This document shows, piece by piece, positions 46,044 to 55,478 of a stretch of 64,000 nucleotides of DNA. Each line of letters begins with the position of its first letter. Position 1 is the stretch's first letter. This DNA comes from Desulfoplanes formicivorans. Lineage in GTDB: Bacteria > Desulfobacterota > Desulfovibrionia > Desulfovibrionales > Desulfomicrobiaceae. Where the stretch lies: positions 62,001-126,000 of the forward strand of contig NZ_BDFE01000020.1 of the NCBI RefSeq assembly GCF_001748225.1. Reading direction: 5' to 3'. A model generated the notes under the pieces. That model had not been told where the DNA came from. It did not search any database and saw only the letters and a program-made list of their open reading frames with translations. Both the position numbers and the translations under genes were made by a program.

Positions 46044-46748
46044 TCAGGCCGATGCCTGCTTCTCCGTTTCCGGGCGTCCCTTGTGGATGTGTCGCGCCAG
46101 GTAAATGAACGGGGTGTCCAGAATGCCCATGATGGTTTTCATCAGATAGGTGGACAGGACAATCTGTACCCAGACGGATGTTTCAAAGACTCCCCAGAAG
46201 GCAATGGTGCAAAAGACCAGGGTATCCAATGCCTGGCTGATCAAGGTGGATCCGTTGTTCCTGATCCACAGGTATTTGCCGCGGGTCCATGACTTGAGCA
46301 GGTGGAAGGCCCACACATCATGCCATTGGGAAACCAGATAGGCCAGCATGCTGCCCAGGGCGATGCGGGGCATGAACCCGAAGATGGCCTGCAGGTGGGG
46401 CTGGGCAAAGTCGTTGGCCGCCGGCGTGAAGTACAGGGCAATGTGCATGTACACGGTTACCAGGATCAGCGCTGTGAATCCCAGCAGGACTCCTTGTTGG
46501 GCAGCCTTTTTGCCGTAAAATTCGCCCAGGATGTCGGTGGACAGAAAGACACTGGCGTACAGGACATTGCCAAGGGTGGTGGTGATACCGAACAGCTGGA
46601 CAGTCTTGATGACCTGGATGTTGCATGTCAGCAGGCTGAAGACGATCATGGCCAGAAGACCTGCCCGACCAAAGAAGCGGAAAACGGCAAGGACCGCCGC
46701 AAGGTCCAGCAGGGCAAATCCGGTCCACAGGATTTCATTACCGATCAT
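46044..46748 (-). CDS. yhhQ: VUT/YhhQ-type queuosine precursor transporter
   Basis: The 234-residue protein has about six hydrophobic segments and the VUT family features: FGITTTLGNVLYASVFLSTDILGEFYGKKAA and LVSQWHDVWAFHLLKSWTRGKYLWIRNNGSTL. YhhQ imports 7-cyano-7-deazaguanine for queuosine synthesis. No preQ1 riboswitch pattern is seen in the 120 bases before it. It could import another base, but the motif set is typical of YhhQ. Confidence 0.87.
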   Translation of the reverse strand: MIGNEILWTGFALLDLAAVLAVFRFFGRAGLLAMIVFSLLTCNIQVIKTVQLFGITTTLGNVLYASVFLSTDILGEFYGKKAAQQGVLLGFTALILVTVYMHIALYFTPAANDFAQPHLQAIFGFMPRIALGSMLAYLVSQWHDVWAFHLLKSWTRGKYLWIRNNGSTLISQALDTLVFCTIAFWGVFETSVWVQIVLSTYLMKTIMGILDTPFIYLARHIHKGRPETEKQASA

Positions 46749-47332
46749 GCCAGGAGTACTCTCTTGGTTGCATGATGTGCCTGCAGGTATGCCTTGGGCA
46801 GAGACACATCGTATGGGTTGAAAAACAATACCTCTCCAGGCTACCTGCAGCAGGAGAGGGACTCAATTCATGGCTCGCCAGCCAGAAAACAAGGGGGCGG
46901 GCAGGGGCAGGGAATGGTTGGCAAGGGACAGACCACGGCAAGGATCGAGAGATCGTGCCGGAAAAGGGACCATGTGGTCATTGGCAAAGAGGGGGATCCT
47001 GCCGTTCCCGGTGACGCCCCACGATTACCCCAAGGTCCCTTGGCTTGGCAACCGGTTACCCCCGGGTTTTCCCGCGGAGGTGTCTTGGGACAACCCCTGG
47101 AAGGTATTACCAGTCTGTACGATAGGGTGCTGTGCCCAGGTGGTCCTGGTCGATGTTCCTGGCCGTTTTTCCCGTTTACATCTTCCGGACAAAGGGTTTA
47201 CGAGCATTGTGGCTTGGAGTTCGTGTCCCAGGACAGGGCATGAACGGGCGAGCAATGCGATGTTGCGAATTCCGGGAACAAGTGGGCTTTCTTGCGTGTT
47301 TCCGCATCGTTGAAACAATGGGGATGTTTGTC
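46749..47332. other. 584-base gap between yhhQ-like gene and speA
   Basis: I find no convincing gene here. Several short frames exist but have no recognisable domain and poor codon pattern. The minus-strand leader of the yhhQ-like gene contains CCTCTCC/GGAGAGG, a possible hairpin near 46830-46860 followed by ATTGTTTTT. A small RNA or long leader for speA is possible. Confidence 0.4.
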
Positions 47333-49252
47333 ATGATCAAGAAACAGGCATTGGAACGCTGGTCCGTTCAGGATGCTGCGGATCTGTACAATATCCAGAG
47401 CTGGGGGATCGGATACTTTGATATCTCTCCCAAGGGGAACGTGGTGGTGACCCCTTTTCCCAACAATCGGGACGTGGCCGTGGATCTGACCGAGGTCATT
47501 GCCGGTATCCGGGATCGGGGATATGAAATGCCCGTGCTCCTGCGTATCGAAAACATTCTTGATTCCCAGATACGCACCATGCACGAAACGTTCAGGGCCA
47601 AAATGAAGGAGTTCGAGTACAAGGGCGCCTTCAGGGGAGTCTTTCCCATCAAGGTCAACCAGCAGCAGCAGGTAGTGGAGGAAATAGCCCGGTTTGGGGA
47701 ACAGTACCATCACGGGCTTGAGGCCGGAAGCAAGGCCGAGCTCATTGCGGCCCTGTCGCTTCTCAGGGATCGTGAGGCCTGTTTGATCTGCAACGGTTAC
47801 AAGGATGAGGAATTCGTGGATCTCGGGCTGTACGCCACCAAGATGGGGGTCAAATGTTTCTTTGTTCTGGAGATGCCCAGCGAACTGTCGCTGGTCCTTG
47901 AACGATCCAGGGTTTTGGGCATTCAGCCCCTCATTGGCGTGCGCATCAAGCTCTCCACCCAGGCCGGGGGGCATTGGACGGATTCCGGTGGGGACCGCTC
48001 CATTTTCGGACTTTCGGCAACCCAGGTGGTCGAGGTTGTGGATACCCTCAAGGAGCACAACATGCTCCATTGCCTCCAGTTGCTGCATTATCATCTTGGC
48101 TCCCAGATCCCCAATATCCGGGATCTCAGGTTTGCCGTACTCGAGGCCTGCCGGGTTTATGCCGGTCTGGTGACCGAGGGCGCGCCCATGGGCTATCTGG
48201 ATCTTGGGGGGGGGCTGGCCGTGGACTATGACGGATCGCACACCAATTACACCAACAGCCGCAACTATACCCTTGACGAGTACTGCGCGGACATCATCGA
48301 TACCATCATGACCACACTGGATGATGACGCCATCGCCCATCCCGTGATCATTACCGAATCGGGCCGGGCCACGGTGGCCTATTATTCCATCCTGCTGTTC
48401 AATGTTCTGGATGTCAGCCGTTTTGAAGCCCCTGAACTCCCGGATGGGCCGGACAAAGATGATCCCGAGATCATTGCCAATCTGTTCGAAGTCCGGGATG
48501 TGCTGTCCCTGAAGAATCTCCAGGAATGCTACAACGACGCCATGTATTATCGCGACGAGGCCAGACAGTTGTTCAAGCACGGGCAGCTTACTCTCCGGCA
48601 GCGGTCTCTGGCGGAGAAGATCTTCTGGCACATCATTCTGCGTGTGGCCAGAGAGCTCAAGAACCTGAAGTTCGTGCCCAAGGATCTCAAACACCTTCCC
48701 GAGGCCCTGGCTGATATTTATTATTGCAATTTCAGTGTATTTCAGTCCCTCCCCGATGCCTGGGCCATTGATCATCTTTTTCCCATCATGCCCATTCATC
48801 GACTGGACGAAATGCCCGTGAAACAGGCCACCCTGGCGGATATCACCTGTGACTGCGACGGCAAGATCGACCGGTTCATCGATATCCACGGGGTTAAGCG
48901 AACCCTGCCCCTGCATGAGCTTCGAGATGACGAGGAGTACTATCTGGGCGCTTTTTTGGTGGGTGCCTATCAGGAAACCCTGGGCGACCTGCACAATCTG
49001 CTGGGAGATACCAACGTGGTCAGTATCCGCATTTCCGAAGACGGGGACTTTTCCTTTGTTCGAGAAGTGGACGGGGATTCGGTGGCCGACGTGCTTTCCT
49101 ATGTTGAGTACGTGCCCAAGAACATGCTCGAGGATTTCCGCAAAATGGCTGAACAGGCCGTGCGGGACAAACGCATCACCCCCCAGGAGCGGGGCCGTAT
49201 CGTCAGTGCCTATGCGGACGGATTGCGTGGATATACGTATTTTGAAAGATAA
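47333..49252 (+). CDS. speA: Biosynthetic arginine decarboxylase
   Basis: The 639-residue PLP enzyme makes agmatine from arginine, the first step of one putrescine/spermidine route. Typical sequence: DAADLYNIQSWGIGYFDISP, the PLP-lysine region FRGVFPIKVNQQ, YLDLGGGLAVDYDGS, and VITESGRATVAYY. Length matches SpeA (about 630-660). ATG 47333 has GGGGATG upstream; ATG 47324 and 47318 are in frame and would add 3-5 residues. Agmatinase is not in the window. Confidence 0.95.
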   Translation: MIKKQALERWSVQDAADLYNIQSWGIGYFDISPKGNVVVTPFPNNRDVAVDLTEVIAGIRDRGYEMPVLLRIENILDSQIRTMHETFRAKMKEFEYKGAFRGVFPIKVNQQQQVVEEIARFGEQYHHGLEAGSKAELIAALSLLRDREACLICNGYKDEEFVDLGLYATKMGVKCFFVLEMPSELSLVLERSRVLGIQPLIGVRIKLSTQAGGHWTDSGGDRSIFGLSATQVVEVVDTLKEHNMLHCLQLLHYHLGSQIPNIRDLRFAVLEACRVYAGLVTEGAPMGYLDLGGGLAVDYDGSHTNYTNSRNYTLDEYCADIIDTIMTTLDDDAIAHPVIITESGRATVAYYSILLFNVLDVSRFEAPELPDGPDKDDPEIIANLFEVRDVLSLKNLQECYNDAMYYRDEARQLFKHGQLTLRQRSLAEKIFWHIILRVARELKNLKFVPKDLKHLPEALADIYYCNFSVFQSLPDAWAIDHLFPIMPIHRLDEMPVKQATLADITCDCDGKIDRFIDIHGVKRTLPLHELRDDEEYYLGAFLVGAYQETLGDLHNLLGDTNVVSIRISEDGDFSFVREVDGDSVADVLSYVEYVPKNMLEDFRKMAEQAVRDKRITPQERGRIVSAYADGLRGYTYFER

Positions 49253-49296
49253 ACCAGAGCAGCAAGACCGGTCCCGGCACCTTTGAGGGAAATACA

Positions 49297-49340
49297 CAAG
49301 CGAGCCCCTGATGTGCATGCGTATATCAGGGGCTCGCTTG
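49297..49340. terminator. Hairpin between convergent speA and menA
   Basis: CAAGCGAGCCCCTGAT pairs with ATCAGGGGCTCGCTTG through 16 bp around a 12-nt loop. It lacks a good T-run on either side, so it may act as a strong pause or mRNA end. Confidence 0.6.
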
Positions 49341-49405
49341 TACCTGGGCCGTGCCATTGATGTGGGCTGTACCGTAATGGTCTTCCACGGCCTGCAGGTT
49401 CGGGT

Positions 49406-50290
49406 TCAGCAGACCAGACCAAGAGCCAAAAGCAGACTGAAGATTAGGGAGAGTTTGGCGGTTTGGGCCAGGGTCTGGTTCAGGGGAGTGCCTGTCAGCG
49501 AATTCATCTGCCGGATACAGGAAAGGGCCAGGGGCAGGGAGAGCAGGGGGAGCAGCGCCGCCCACACGGAAATCTGGCGCACTGCTGCCAGGATAATGGG
49601 TGTCGCATAGGTCAGACCCAGGAGAAGCATGAATTGGATCCGGGTCAGGGAGGGGCCGATGATCACGGCCAGGGAGCGTTTGCCTACAGCCGCGTCGGTT
49701 TTTATGTCCCGGTAGTTGTTGACCACCAGAATGGCCGTGATCACGAACCCCACGGGAACAGCAAGAAGGACTACCGTCCAGGTCAGGGTCAGGGCCTGGA
49801 CGTAATAGGTACCGCATACGGCCACGAGGCCGAAAAAGACAAACACGAAGAAATCGGCCAGGCCGTGGGAGGCCATGGGAAAGGGCCCGCCGCTGTAGGT
49901 CAAAGCGCCCAGGATGGAGGCCACAGCAATCCAGAAGATGGGCCATCCTCCCACATGCATGAGATACAGGGCGATGAGCCCTGCCAGACCAAGGACAAGA
50001 ATCATGGCCTTTTTCACGGTTCCGGGTTCCATGAGACCGCTTTGGGTAACCCTGACCGGGCCGAGCCGGTCGTTTTGGTCAATACCCTTGATGCCATCGA
50101 AATAGTCGTTGGCCAGGTTGACCGCGATTTGGAGCAGGAGACAGCCAAGCAGGGCCGCCAGAGCGGGAATCAGAGAGAAGGCGTGATCGGCAAAGGCCAC
50201 TGCCGTCCCCACGATGACCGGGCCGCCTGCTGCCGGCAGGGTTTTGGGACGGATGGCCAGTATCCAGGTTTTGAGGGTGATGTCAGACAT
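49406..50290 (-). CDS. menA: 1,4-dihydroxy-2-naphthoate polyprenyltransferase (MenA)
   Basis: The 294-residue UbiA-type membrane enzyme attaches the polyprenyl tail in menaquinone synthesis. The two Asp-rich motifs are present: NLANDYFDGIKGIDQNDR and NNYRDIKTDAAVGKRSL. It has about nine membrane segments. ATG 50290 has AAGGATG upstream; the frame to 50329 is not needed. Other men genes are not in the window. It lies 57 bases after the mocR stop and may be in its operon. Confidence 0.93.
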   Translation of the reverse strand: MSDITLKTWILAIRPKTLPAAGGPVIVGTAVAFADHAFSLIPALAALLGCLLLQIAVNLANDYFDGIKGIDQNDRLGPVRVTQSGLMEPGTVKKAMILVLGLAGLIALYLMHVGGWPIFWIAVASILGALTYSGGPFPMASHGLADFFVFVFFGLVAVCGTYYVQALTLTWTVVLLAVPVGFVITAILVVNNYRDIKTDAAVGKRSLAVIIGPSLTRIQFMLLLGLTYATPIILAAVRQISVWAALLPLLSLPLALSCIRQMNSLTGTPLNQTLAQTAKLSLIFSLLLALGLVC

Positions 50291-50347
50291 TGATGCATCC
50301 TTGTTGTCATGAGTTATGGTGATTGTCATATCCTGCCGTTTGCCCGC

Positions 50348-51814
50348 CTATCCCTGCCGACCAGCGATTCCTCTCTTTTCCCCGGCCATGTCTGCAGCTA
50401 TGCTGCCCAGCTTTGCGATGCCTTCCTGCATGGCCGCATTCCAGATCCCGTCACAGCTGAGCCGGATGAACGAATTGTAATTCTCCTGGGTGGAAAAGAT
50501 GGTCCCCGGGGCGATGCCGATGCCTGCCTTTTTGGCCCGGAAGAAGTAATCCACAGCATCGATGTCCCCGGGCAGCTCGACCCAGAGTACGGCGCCTCCT
50601 GTGGGGCGTGTGGCACGGGTCCCTTGGGGAAAGTGTTCCGTGATGGCCATCTGCAATGTTTTCATCTGTTTGGCAATCGCCTGCCTGAGCCGTCGCAGAT
50701 GGCGGTCGTACTGCCCTGATTCCAGATAGGCGGCCACGACCATCTGGGTGGGGGTGGCCGAGCACACGCTGGACGTGGCCTTGATTTCCAGTGCCTGATC
50801 GTAGCGTTTTCCCGGTATCATCCATCCCACCCGGTACCCCGGAGCGAGGGTTTTGGAAAAGGAGGAGCAGTAGATCACGTTCCCGGTATGGTCATGCTGT
50901 TTGTATGTTCCCGGTCGGGTATCCTCGAAATGCAACTCGCCCGAGACATCGTCCTCAATGAGGGGGATCGACCGTTCCTCGAAAAGGTGGGCAATGGCTT
51001 TTTTGGCCGGTTCAGGAGTCAGACTGCCGTCGGGGTTGTTGAAGTTGGAGGACAGAATGCCGGCTTTGATGTCAAAGGTGTCCAGGGCTGTTGCAATATC
51101 CTCGGGATCAACACCAGTTCTGGGGTCCGATCCTATTTCAATGGCTCGCAGTCCGCAATTCTCCAGAAGCTGAAGAAAACAGAAATAGGTGGGAGACTGG
51201 ACAAGGACGGTGTCTCCCGGTCGGGTAACGGTGCGCAGACTGATGTTCAGGGCCTCCATGGCCCCGAAGGTGACCAAGATATCCTGAGGCAGGACGGATA
51301 TGCCCGCGTCAATGGACCTGAAGCAGATCTGGCGGCGGAGTCTCAAATCTCCTTCACAGGGCGCATAGCTCAGGGACGTGCCATCATCCCGTGCAACAAC
51401 CTGGCGCATGAATTTCGAAAGGGCCTTGTGCGGGAGAAGCTCCTTGGCCGGAGAAATAATGGCAAAAGGCACAAGGGATGTGTCTCCCACCGCCTCGAGC
51501 ACAGTCCTTATGAGTTGGTTCCTGTTCACTGTTGTGGGTTCGAGGGCCGGTCGCGGATTGCCCGCAAAGGGAGGAAGTTTGCGTGTCCTGTGGGCTACGA
51601 AAAAACCCGATCTGGGCCTGGCCGTGATCACTCCCTGTTCCTCGAGCCTCACATAGGCCTGGGAGACCGTGGAGATGCTCACTTGCATGTGCGTGCTCAG
51701 GGAGCGCAGAGACGGAAGTCGGTCACCCGGAGTAAGGGTTCCCGAGGTTATGAGTCCCTGGATGTGCTCCTCCACGTCCTGATAACGAAATTGGGAAGAA
51801 GATGGCTCGTTCAT
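50348..51814 (-). CDS. MocR-type GntR/aminotransferase regulator
   Basis: The 488-residue protein joins an N-terminal GntR winged helix (LTPGDRLPSLRSLSTHMQVSIST, about residues 29-51) to a fold-type I aminotransferase domain, with the PLP lysine in CSSFSKTLAPGYRVGW. MocR proteins use PLP or an amino-acid adduct as ligand. It is divergent from azlCD, its likely target, and a palindromic site lies in the gap. ATG 51814 starts MNEPSSSQFRYQDVEEHIQG. DNA and ligand are not known. Confidence 0.92.
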   Translation of the reverse strand: MNEPSSSQFRYQDVEEHIQGLITSGTLTPGDRLPSLRSLSTHMQVSISTVSQAYVRLEEQGVITARPRSGFFVAHRTRKLPPFAGNPRPALEPTTVNRNQLIRTVLEAVGDTSLVPFAIISPAKELLPHKALSKFMRQVVARDDGTSLSYAPCEGDLRLRRQICFRSIDAGISVLPQDILVTFGAMEALNISLRTVTRPGDTVLVQSPTYFCFLQLLENCGLRAIEIGSDPRTGVDPEDIATALDTFDIKAGILSSNFNNPDGSLTPEPAKKAIAHLFEERSIPLIEDDVSGELHFEDTRPGTYKQHDHTGNVIYCSSFSKTLAPGYRVGWMIPGKRYDQALEIKATSSVCSATPTQMVVAAYLESGQYDRHLRRLRQAIAKQMKTLQMAITEHFPQGTRATRPTGGAVLWVELPGDIDAVDYFFRAKKAGIGIAPGTIFSTQENYNSFIRLSCDGIWNAAMQEGIAKLGSIAADMAGEKRGIAGRQG

Positions 51815-51823
51815 GGCGGTTTT

Positions 51824-51882
51824 ATCTGTTATGGTCGGTTTTGGGAGAATCTGTATCTGTACTGCAAACAGATTATCTGTTT
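51824..51882. promoter_or_regulatory. MocR operator candidates: ATCTGT repeats and a 17-nt palindrome
   Basis: ATCTGT occurs at 51824, 51849, 51855 and 51875. The last is part of AAACAGAT-T-ATCTGTTT (51866-51882), an exact palindrome. The set lies in the mocR/azlC divergent gap. Related motifs are found before the aminotransferase at 53145. Confidence 0.6.
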
Positions 51883-51959
51883 TACCATCGTCCAGCAACA
51901 GCTAATCTGCACAAACGAACACGGCCAGGGTCGTGGCAGGATACTGGGAGGCATTGATC

Positions 51960-52673
51960 ATGGAACAAACCATGGAGGTCGGACAGGGGGAATCCATGCG
52001 GATTTTCATTAACGCATTCAAACAGACCGCGCCCATTGTCATGGGATACATCCCGGTTGGGTTTGCCTACGGGGTGCTGGCCCAGAAGGTGGGATTATCA
52101 CCGCTGAACACACTGCTCATGTCCGTCATGGTCTTTGCCGGATCGGCCCAACTTATTGCCGTGGGCCTCATGGCCGCAGGCGTTCCCCCTCTGTCGGTCA
52201 TTGTGACCACCTTTGTGGTCAATCTGCGCCATCTGCTCATGTCCGCATCCCTGTCTCCGCACCTCAGATCCTGGAAAAAATGGCAGCTGGCCCTGTTTGC
52301 CTTTGAGCTCACAGATGAAACCTTTGCCCTGCACTCCACGCGATATTTCCAGGGCAAGCAGCTCAAAAGCGAAACCTTCTGCATCAACGTGATCGCCCAG
52401 CTGGCCTGGGTCTTGGGAACCTGGTTGGGTATGGTGGCCAGCACGCTCATCACGGATGTAAAGCCCATCGGGCTGGATTATGCGCTGCCCGCCATGTTCA
52501 TTGCCCTGCTGGTGGCCCAGATCAAGGAGCCCATGCATGTGCTGGTGGCCCTGATCGCCGGTATCCTGTCCGTGGTCCTGGCTCTGGTCGGCCTTGATCA
52601 TTTTCATGTCATTCTGGCGACGGTTGTCGCCGCAACCCTGGGACTGGGGGTGGAAACGTGGATCAGAAAATAA
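51960..52673 (+). CDS. azlC: AzlC-type branched-chain amino-acid exporter, large subunit
   Basis: The 237-residue membrane protein has the AzlC motifs: PIVMGYIPVGFAYGVLAQKVGLS and MVFAGSAQLIAVGLMAAG. With AzlD it exports branched-chain amino acids or analogues. ATG 51960 has GGGAGG at 7 nt; ATG 51996 is a later alternative. It overlaps azlD by 16 bases. Likely regulated by the divergent MocR protein. Confidence 0.92.
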   Translation: MEQTMEVGQGESMRIFINAFKQTAPIVMGYIPVGFAYGVLAQKVGLSPLNTLLMSVMVFAGSAQLIAVGLMAAGVPPLSVIVTTFVVNLRHLLMSASLSPHLRSWKKWQLALFAFELTDETFALHSTRYFQGKQLKSETFCINVIAQLAWVLGTWLGMVASTLITDVKPIGLDYALPAMFIALLVAQIKEPMHVLVALIAGILSVVLALVGLDHFHVILATVVAATLGLGVETWIRK

Positions 52674-52987
52674 TGTTCATGACCATTTGCGGGATGCTGG
52701 TGGTCACGTATATCCCGAGGATGCTCCCCGTAGTCGCGCTGGCGTCCAGAAACATGCCGCCAGCCCTGATCCGGTGGCTTGGATTTATCCCCACGACCGT
52801 GCTTTCGGCCCTGCTCGTTCCCGATCTGGTACTGCGGGACGGGAATCTTCATTTCGGCATGGACAACCTCTTCCTGTGGGTCGCCCTGCCCACGTTCCTG
52901 GTTGCCTGGAGGACAAGGAGTTTTTTCGGGGCCATTTTCACGGGCATGTTTCTGGTTGCCGTGGCTAGGTGGATGATCGGCTCCTGA
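52658..52987 (+). CDS. azlD: AzlD-type branched-chain amino-acid exporter, small subunit
   Basis: The 109-residue membrane protein has the AzlD pattern: MFMTICGMLVVTYIPRMLPVVALAS, then RWLGFIPTTVLSALLVPDLV. Four hydrophobic segments are visible. It starts at GTG 52658 within azlC, with GGGGGTGG upstream; ATG 52673 is an alternative. It is the small partner of AzlC in the exporter. Confidence 0.9.
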   Translation: MDQKIMFMTICGMLVVTYIPRMLPVVALASRNMPPALIRWLGFIPTTVLSALLVPDLVLRDGNLHFGMDNLFLWVALPTFLVAWRTRSFFGAIFTGMFLVAVARWMIGS

Positions 52988-53071
52988 ACCCTGCACAAGG
53001 TTTTCACCTTCAGAGAGAAGGGCCTGATGGCAATCAATGCTGCCAGGTTTCAAATGCCCCTTTTTGTTAAT

Positions 53072-53121
53072 GTAAACAGATTTTGCATCTTGAATGATAA
53101 AACCCCATCATAATGGTTTAC
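53072..53121. promoter_or_regulatory. MocR-like motif before the aminotransferase gene
   Basis: GTAAACAGAT (53072-53081) is the reverse complement of ATCTGTTTAC, almost the half-site seen at 51875, and GGTTTAC (53115-53121) may be a second, inverted half-site. Together they lie 24-73 bases before the start codon. This suggests control by the same MocR regulator. Confidence 0.45.
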
Positions 53122-53144
53122 TTTTAAACAAGGATGTCAGTTGC

Positions 53145-54350
53145 ATGATACAAGAACGGTTTTCACAGCGGATTCAATCGGTTCCCAGGTCGTTTATTCG
53201 GGAGATTCTCAAGGTTACGGCTGATCCGTCCATCATTTCCTTTGCCGGCGGGCTGCCCAATCCCGAGCTTTTTCCGGTCCAGGAGATGAGTAGGGCTGCC
53301 CGGGATGTGCTTGACGAAGTGGGGCCTGCAGCCCTGCAGTATTCCACCACCGAGGGGTTTCCCCCCTTGCGCGAGGCCATTGCCGCCCGATATGTGGCCA
53401 AGGGTGTGCAGGTGGATCCCGATCATATCATTGTGACCACGGGATCCCAGCAATGTCTGGACATTCTGGGCAAGATCCTCGTCAATCCCGGGGATACCGT
53501 GGTCATGGAGCGCCCCGGATATCTCGGAGCCATCCAGTCCTTTGGCCTGTTTGAACCCGTGTTTCAGACCGTATCCCTGCAAAACGGCGGACCTGATCTG
53601 GACGAACTCGAACGGATCTTCGAGACCGCGCATCCCAAGATTTTCTATGCGGTTCCCAATTTTCAGAATCCCTCGGGCATGACCTATGATCATGCGGCCC
53701 GTCAGGCATTGGCCGATCTTTTGAAACGCTATCCGGACGTTCTGTTCGTGGAGGACGATCCCTATGGCGAACTGCGGTTTGCAGGCAGTCCGCAACCCTT
53801 GCTGTTTTCCTTGACAAGGGGCCGTTCGGTCCTGTTGGGATCCTTTTCCAAGATCGCTTCTCCGGGCATGCGTCTGGGATGGATGGTGGTGACCGACGAT
53901 GCTCTCCGGGATATGGCCGTTCGGGCCAAACAGGCATCCGACCTGCACACCAGCACCTTTACCCAGCAGGTCATGGCCAGGTATCTTGCGGACAATGACA
54001 TGACCCGTCATATCGCCCGCATCTGCCAGCGCTATGGGGAGCAGTGCGAGGTGATGTGCGAGGCCCTTGACGTTTCAATGCCCGACGGGTTGCGGTATAT
54101 AAGGCCTGAAGGGGGGATGTTCGTGTGGATCGAACTGCCTGAAGGGTACAGGGCCATGGAGCTTTTTGACCTGGCCATTGCGGCCAAGGTGGCTTTTGTT
54201 CCGGGAACCCCGTTTTATGTGGATGGCTCGGGGGAACATACCCTGCGACTCAATTTTTCCAATTCCGATCCCAAGCGGATCCGTGAAGGGATCGACCGCT
54301 TGGCCGGATGCATGCAGACTTTTCTTGAGGCTAGCTCGCCTTCCAGGTGA
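53145..54350 (+). CDS. PLP-dependent class I/II aminotransferase (LysN/2-aminoadipate type)
   Basis: The 401-residue enzyme has the fold-type I motifs: SIISFAGGLPNPELFP, ILVNPGDTVVMERPGYLGA, YAVPNFQNPSGMT, and the PLP lysine in LGSFSKIASPGMRLGW. It is of the 2-aminoadipate/valine-pyruvate type, acting on hydrophobic or alpha-aminoadipate amino acids. With azlCD and MocR it suggests a branched-chain or related amino-acid module. ATG 53145 is preceded by AAGGATG. Confidence 0.88.
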   Translation: MIQERFSQRIQSVPRSFIREILKVTADPSIISFAGGLPNPELFPVQEMSRAARDVLDEVGPAALQYSTTEGFPPLREAIAARYVAKGVQVDPDHIIVTTGSQQCLDILGKILVNPGDTVVMERPGYLGAIQSFGLFEPVFQTVSLQNGGPDLDELERIFETAHPKIFYAVPNFQNPSGMTYDHAARQALADLLKRYPDVLFVEDDPYGELRFAGSPQPLLFSLTRGRSVLLGSFSKIASPGMRLGWMVVTDDALRDMAVRAKQASDLHTSTFTQQVMARYLADNDMTRHIARICQRYGEQCEVMCEALDVSMPDGLRYIRPEGGMFVWIELPEGYRAMELFDLAIAAKVAFVPGTPFYVDGSGEHTLRLNFSNSDPKRIREGIDRLAGCMQTFLEASSPSR

Positions 54351-54371
54351 GGGAGGTTTGCCAGGGAGTAG

Positions 54372-54408
54372 AAAGGGCATTGCCGGCTTGATGCGGCAAT
54401 GCCCTTTT
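54372..54408. terminator. Bidirectional terminator after the aminotransferase
   Basis: AAAGGGCATTGCCG and CGGCAATGCCCTTT form a 14-bp stem with TTTT following. It separates the aminotransferase (+) and the FmdB-type gene (-). Confidence 0.88.
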
Positions 54409-54472
54409 CTGATGATGTCCGACAATGACAACCATGCGTGTACCACCCCGCACGGGGGCAGGTTCAGCCGGC

Positions 54473-54673
54473 TCAGGAAAAACCGCCTGAACCACCGCAG
54501 GAGCCTCCCCCGGTCAACGATGACCCCTTGCGGGTCATGACCGTGGCAGAAACCAGTTTCTGCACATCGTGTGACCCGCACTTGGGGCAGGTGATGGTTT
54601 TGCGGGAGGTCGAAGAGGTGATTTCCTCGAAGGTCTCATGGCATGCTTTGCAGGTAAATTCAAAAAGAGGCAT
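54473..54673 (-). CDS. FmdB-type zinc-ribbon protein
   Basis: The 66-residue product has the FmdB/CxxC_CxxC_SSSS pattern: MPLFEFTCKACHETFEE, then TCPKCGSHDVQKL, and a Gly/Ser-rich end (TGGGSCGGSGGFS). It is probably a regulatory or metal-handling zinc ribbon. CCAAGGAG precedes ATG 54673. The function is unknown; it is divergent from uspA. The gap of 251 bases holds no other gene. Confidence 0.85.
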   Translation of the reverse strand: MPLFEFTCKACHETFEEITSSTSRKTITCPKCGSHDVQKLVSATVMTRKGSSLTGGGSCGGSGGFS

Positions 54674-54924
54674 ATATAACTCCTTGGGAAGAAATGGTAA
54701 GAGAGTTGTAAGGCACAACGCCATACCGTGTTGCCCGGATGGAAACTCTTCGTATAATCAGCGTCTGCATATTGTCCATGCCAAGGCGCTTTCCTTTAAT
54801 TTTTGCTTGTTTGAGGAAGGCTTTTAGGCTATTTGCCAAGGAAAATGGGTAATGGATCAATGGCTGATTGACGTTTGCACGACATCTCATAGACGATTTT
54901 GCTTGTACACAACAAGGAGGAAGT

Positions 54925-55368
54925 ATGGCACAGATCAAAACAATTCTTTGTGCGGTTGATTTTTCCGAACACAGCGCCGAAGTGGCTGATTATTCGCAAA
55001 CCATGGCCAATGCCCTCGGGGCCAAGGTCAAGGTGCTGTACGTGGCCCCATCCCTGACCCAGTATGTGGGTTTTCATGTCCCGCCGACTTCCATTGAAAG
55101 TTTTGTGGGAGAAATTGTTTCCGGTGCGGAAAAGACCATGGACGCTTTTCTGGAAGAACGCTTTGACAAGTGCGATGCCGAAGGCGCTGTTGTTACCGGA
55201 TATGCGGCAGAAGAAATCCTTGATTACGCCCAGGAACACAAGGTGGACATGATCATCATGGGAACTCACGGACGCAAGGGCATTGACCGGATTCTCTTTG
55301 GCTCCGTAGCCGAAAAGGTTGTCCAGACGTCCTCGGTGCCTGTTTTGACAATCAGGCCTTCTGCCTAG
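54925..55368 (+). CDS. Universal stress protein (UspA family)
   Basis: The 147-residue protein has the Usp fold: IKTILCAVDFSEHSAEVADYSQ at the start, and the ATP-binding glycines in IIMGTHGRKGIDRILFGSVA. It is probably an ATP-binding type. AAGGAGGAAG precedes ATG 54925. Usp proteins act in stress survival; the signal is unknown here. The operon is single-gene; the pil operon starts about 110 bases later. Confidence 0.92.
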   Translation: MAQIKTILCAVDFSEHSAEVADYSQTMANALGAKVKVLYVAPSLTQYVGFHVPPTSIESFVGEIVSGAEKTMDAFLEERFDKCDAEGAVVTGYAAEEILDYAQEHKVDMIIMGTHGRKGIDRILFGSVAEKVVQTSSVPVLTIRPSA

Positions 55369-55478
55369 TAGGGGGATGTCATACATGTGTTGATTGAAGA
55401 TACTGATCCGTCTCGAAGTCCCGTTCCGCCTTGCTGGACGGGACCTCGAGACTGGAGCAACCACCGGGAAGGTCGGCC

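Noticed and set aside
46749-46860. preQ1 riboswitch before the yhhQ-like gene
   Set aside because: No match to the conserved preQ1-I loop and tail was found by eye.
47198-49357. 719-codon minus-strand frame opposite speA
   Set aside because: Antisense shadow in GC-rich sequence; speA is intact on the plus strand.
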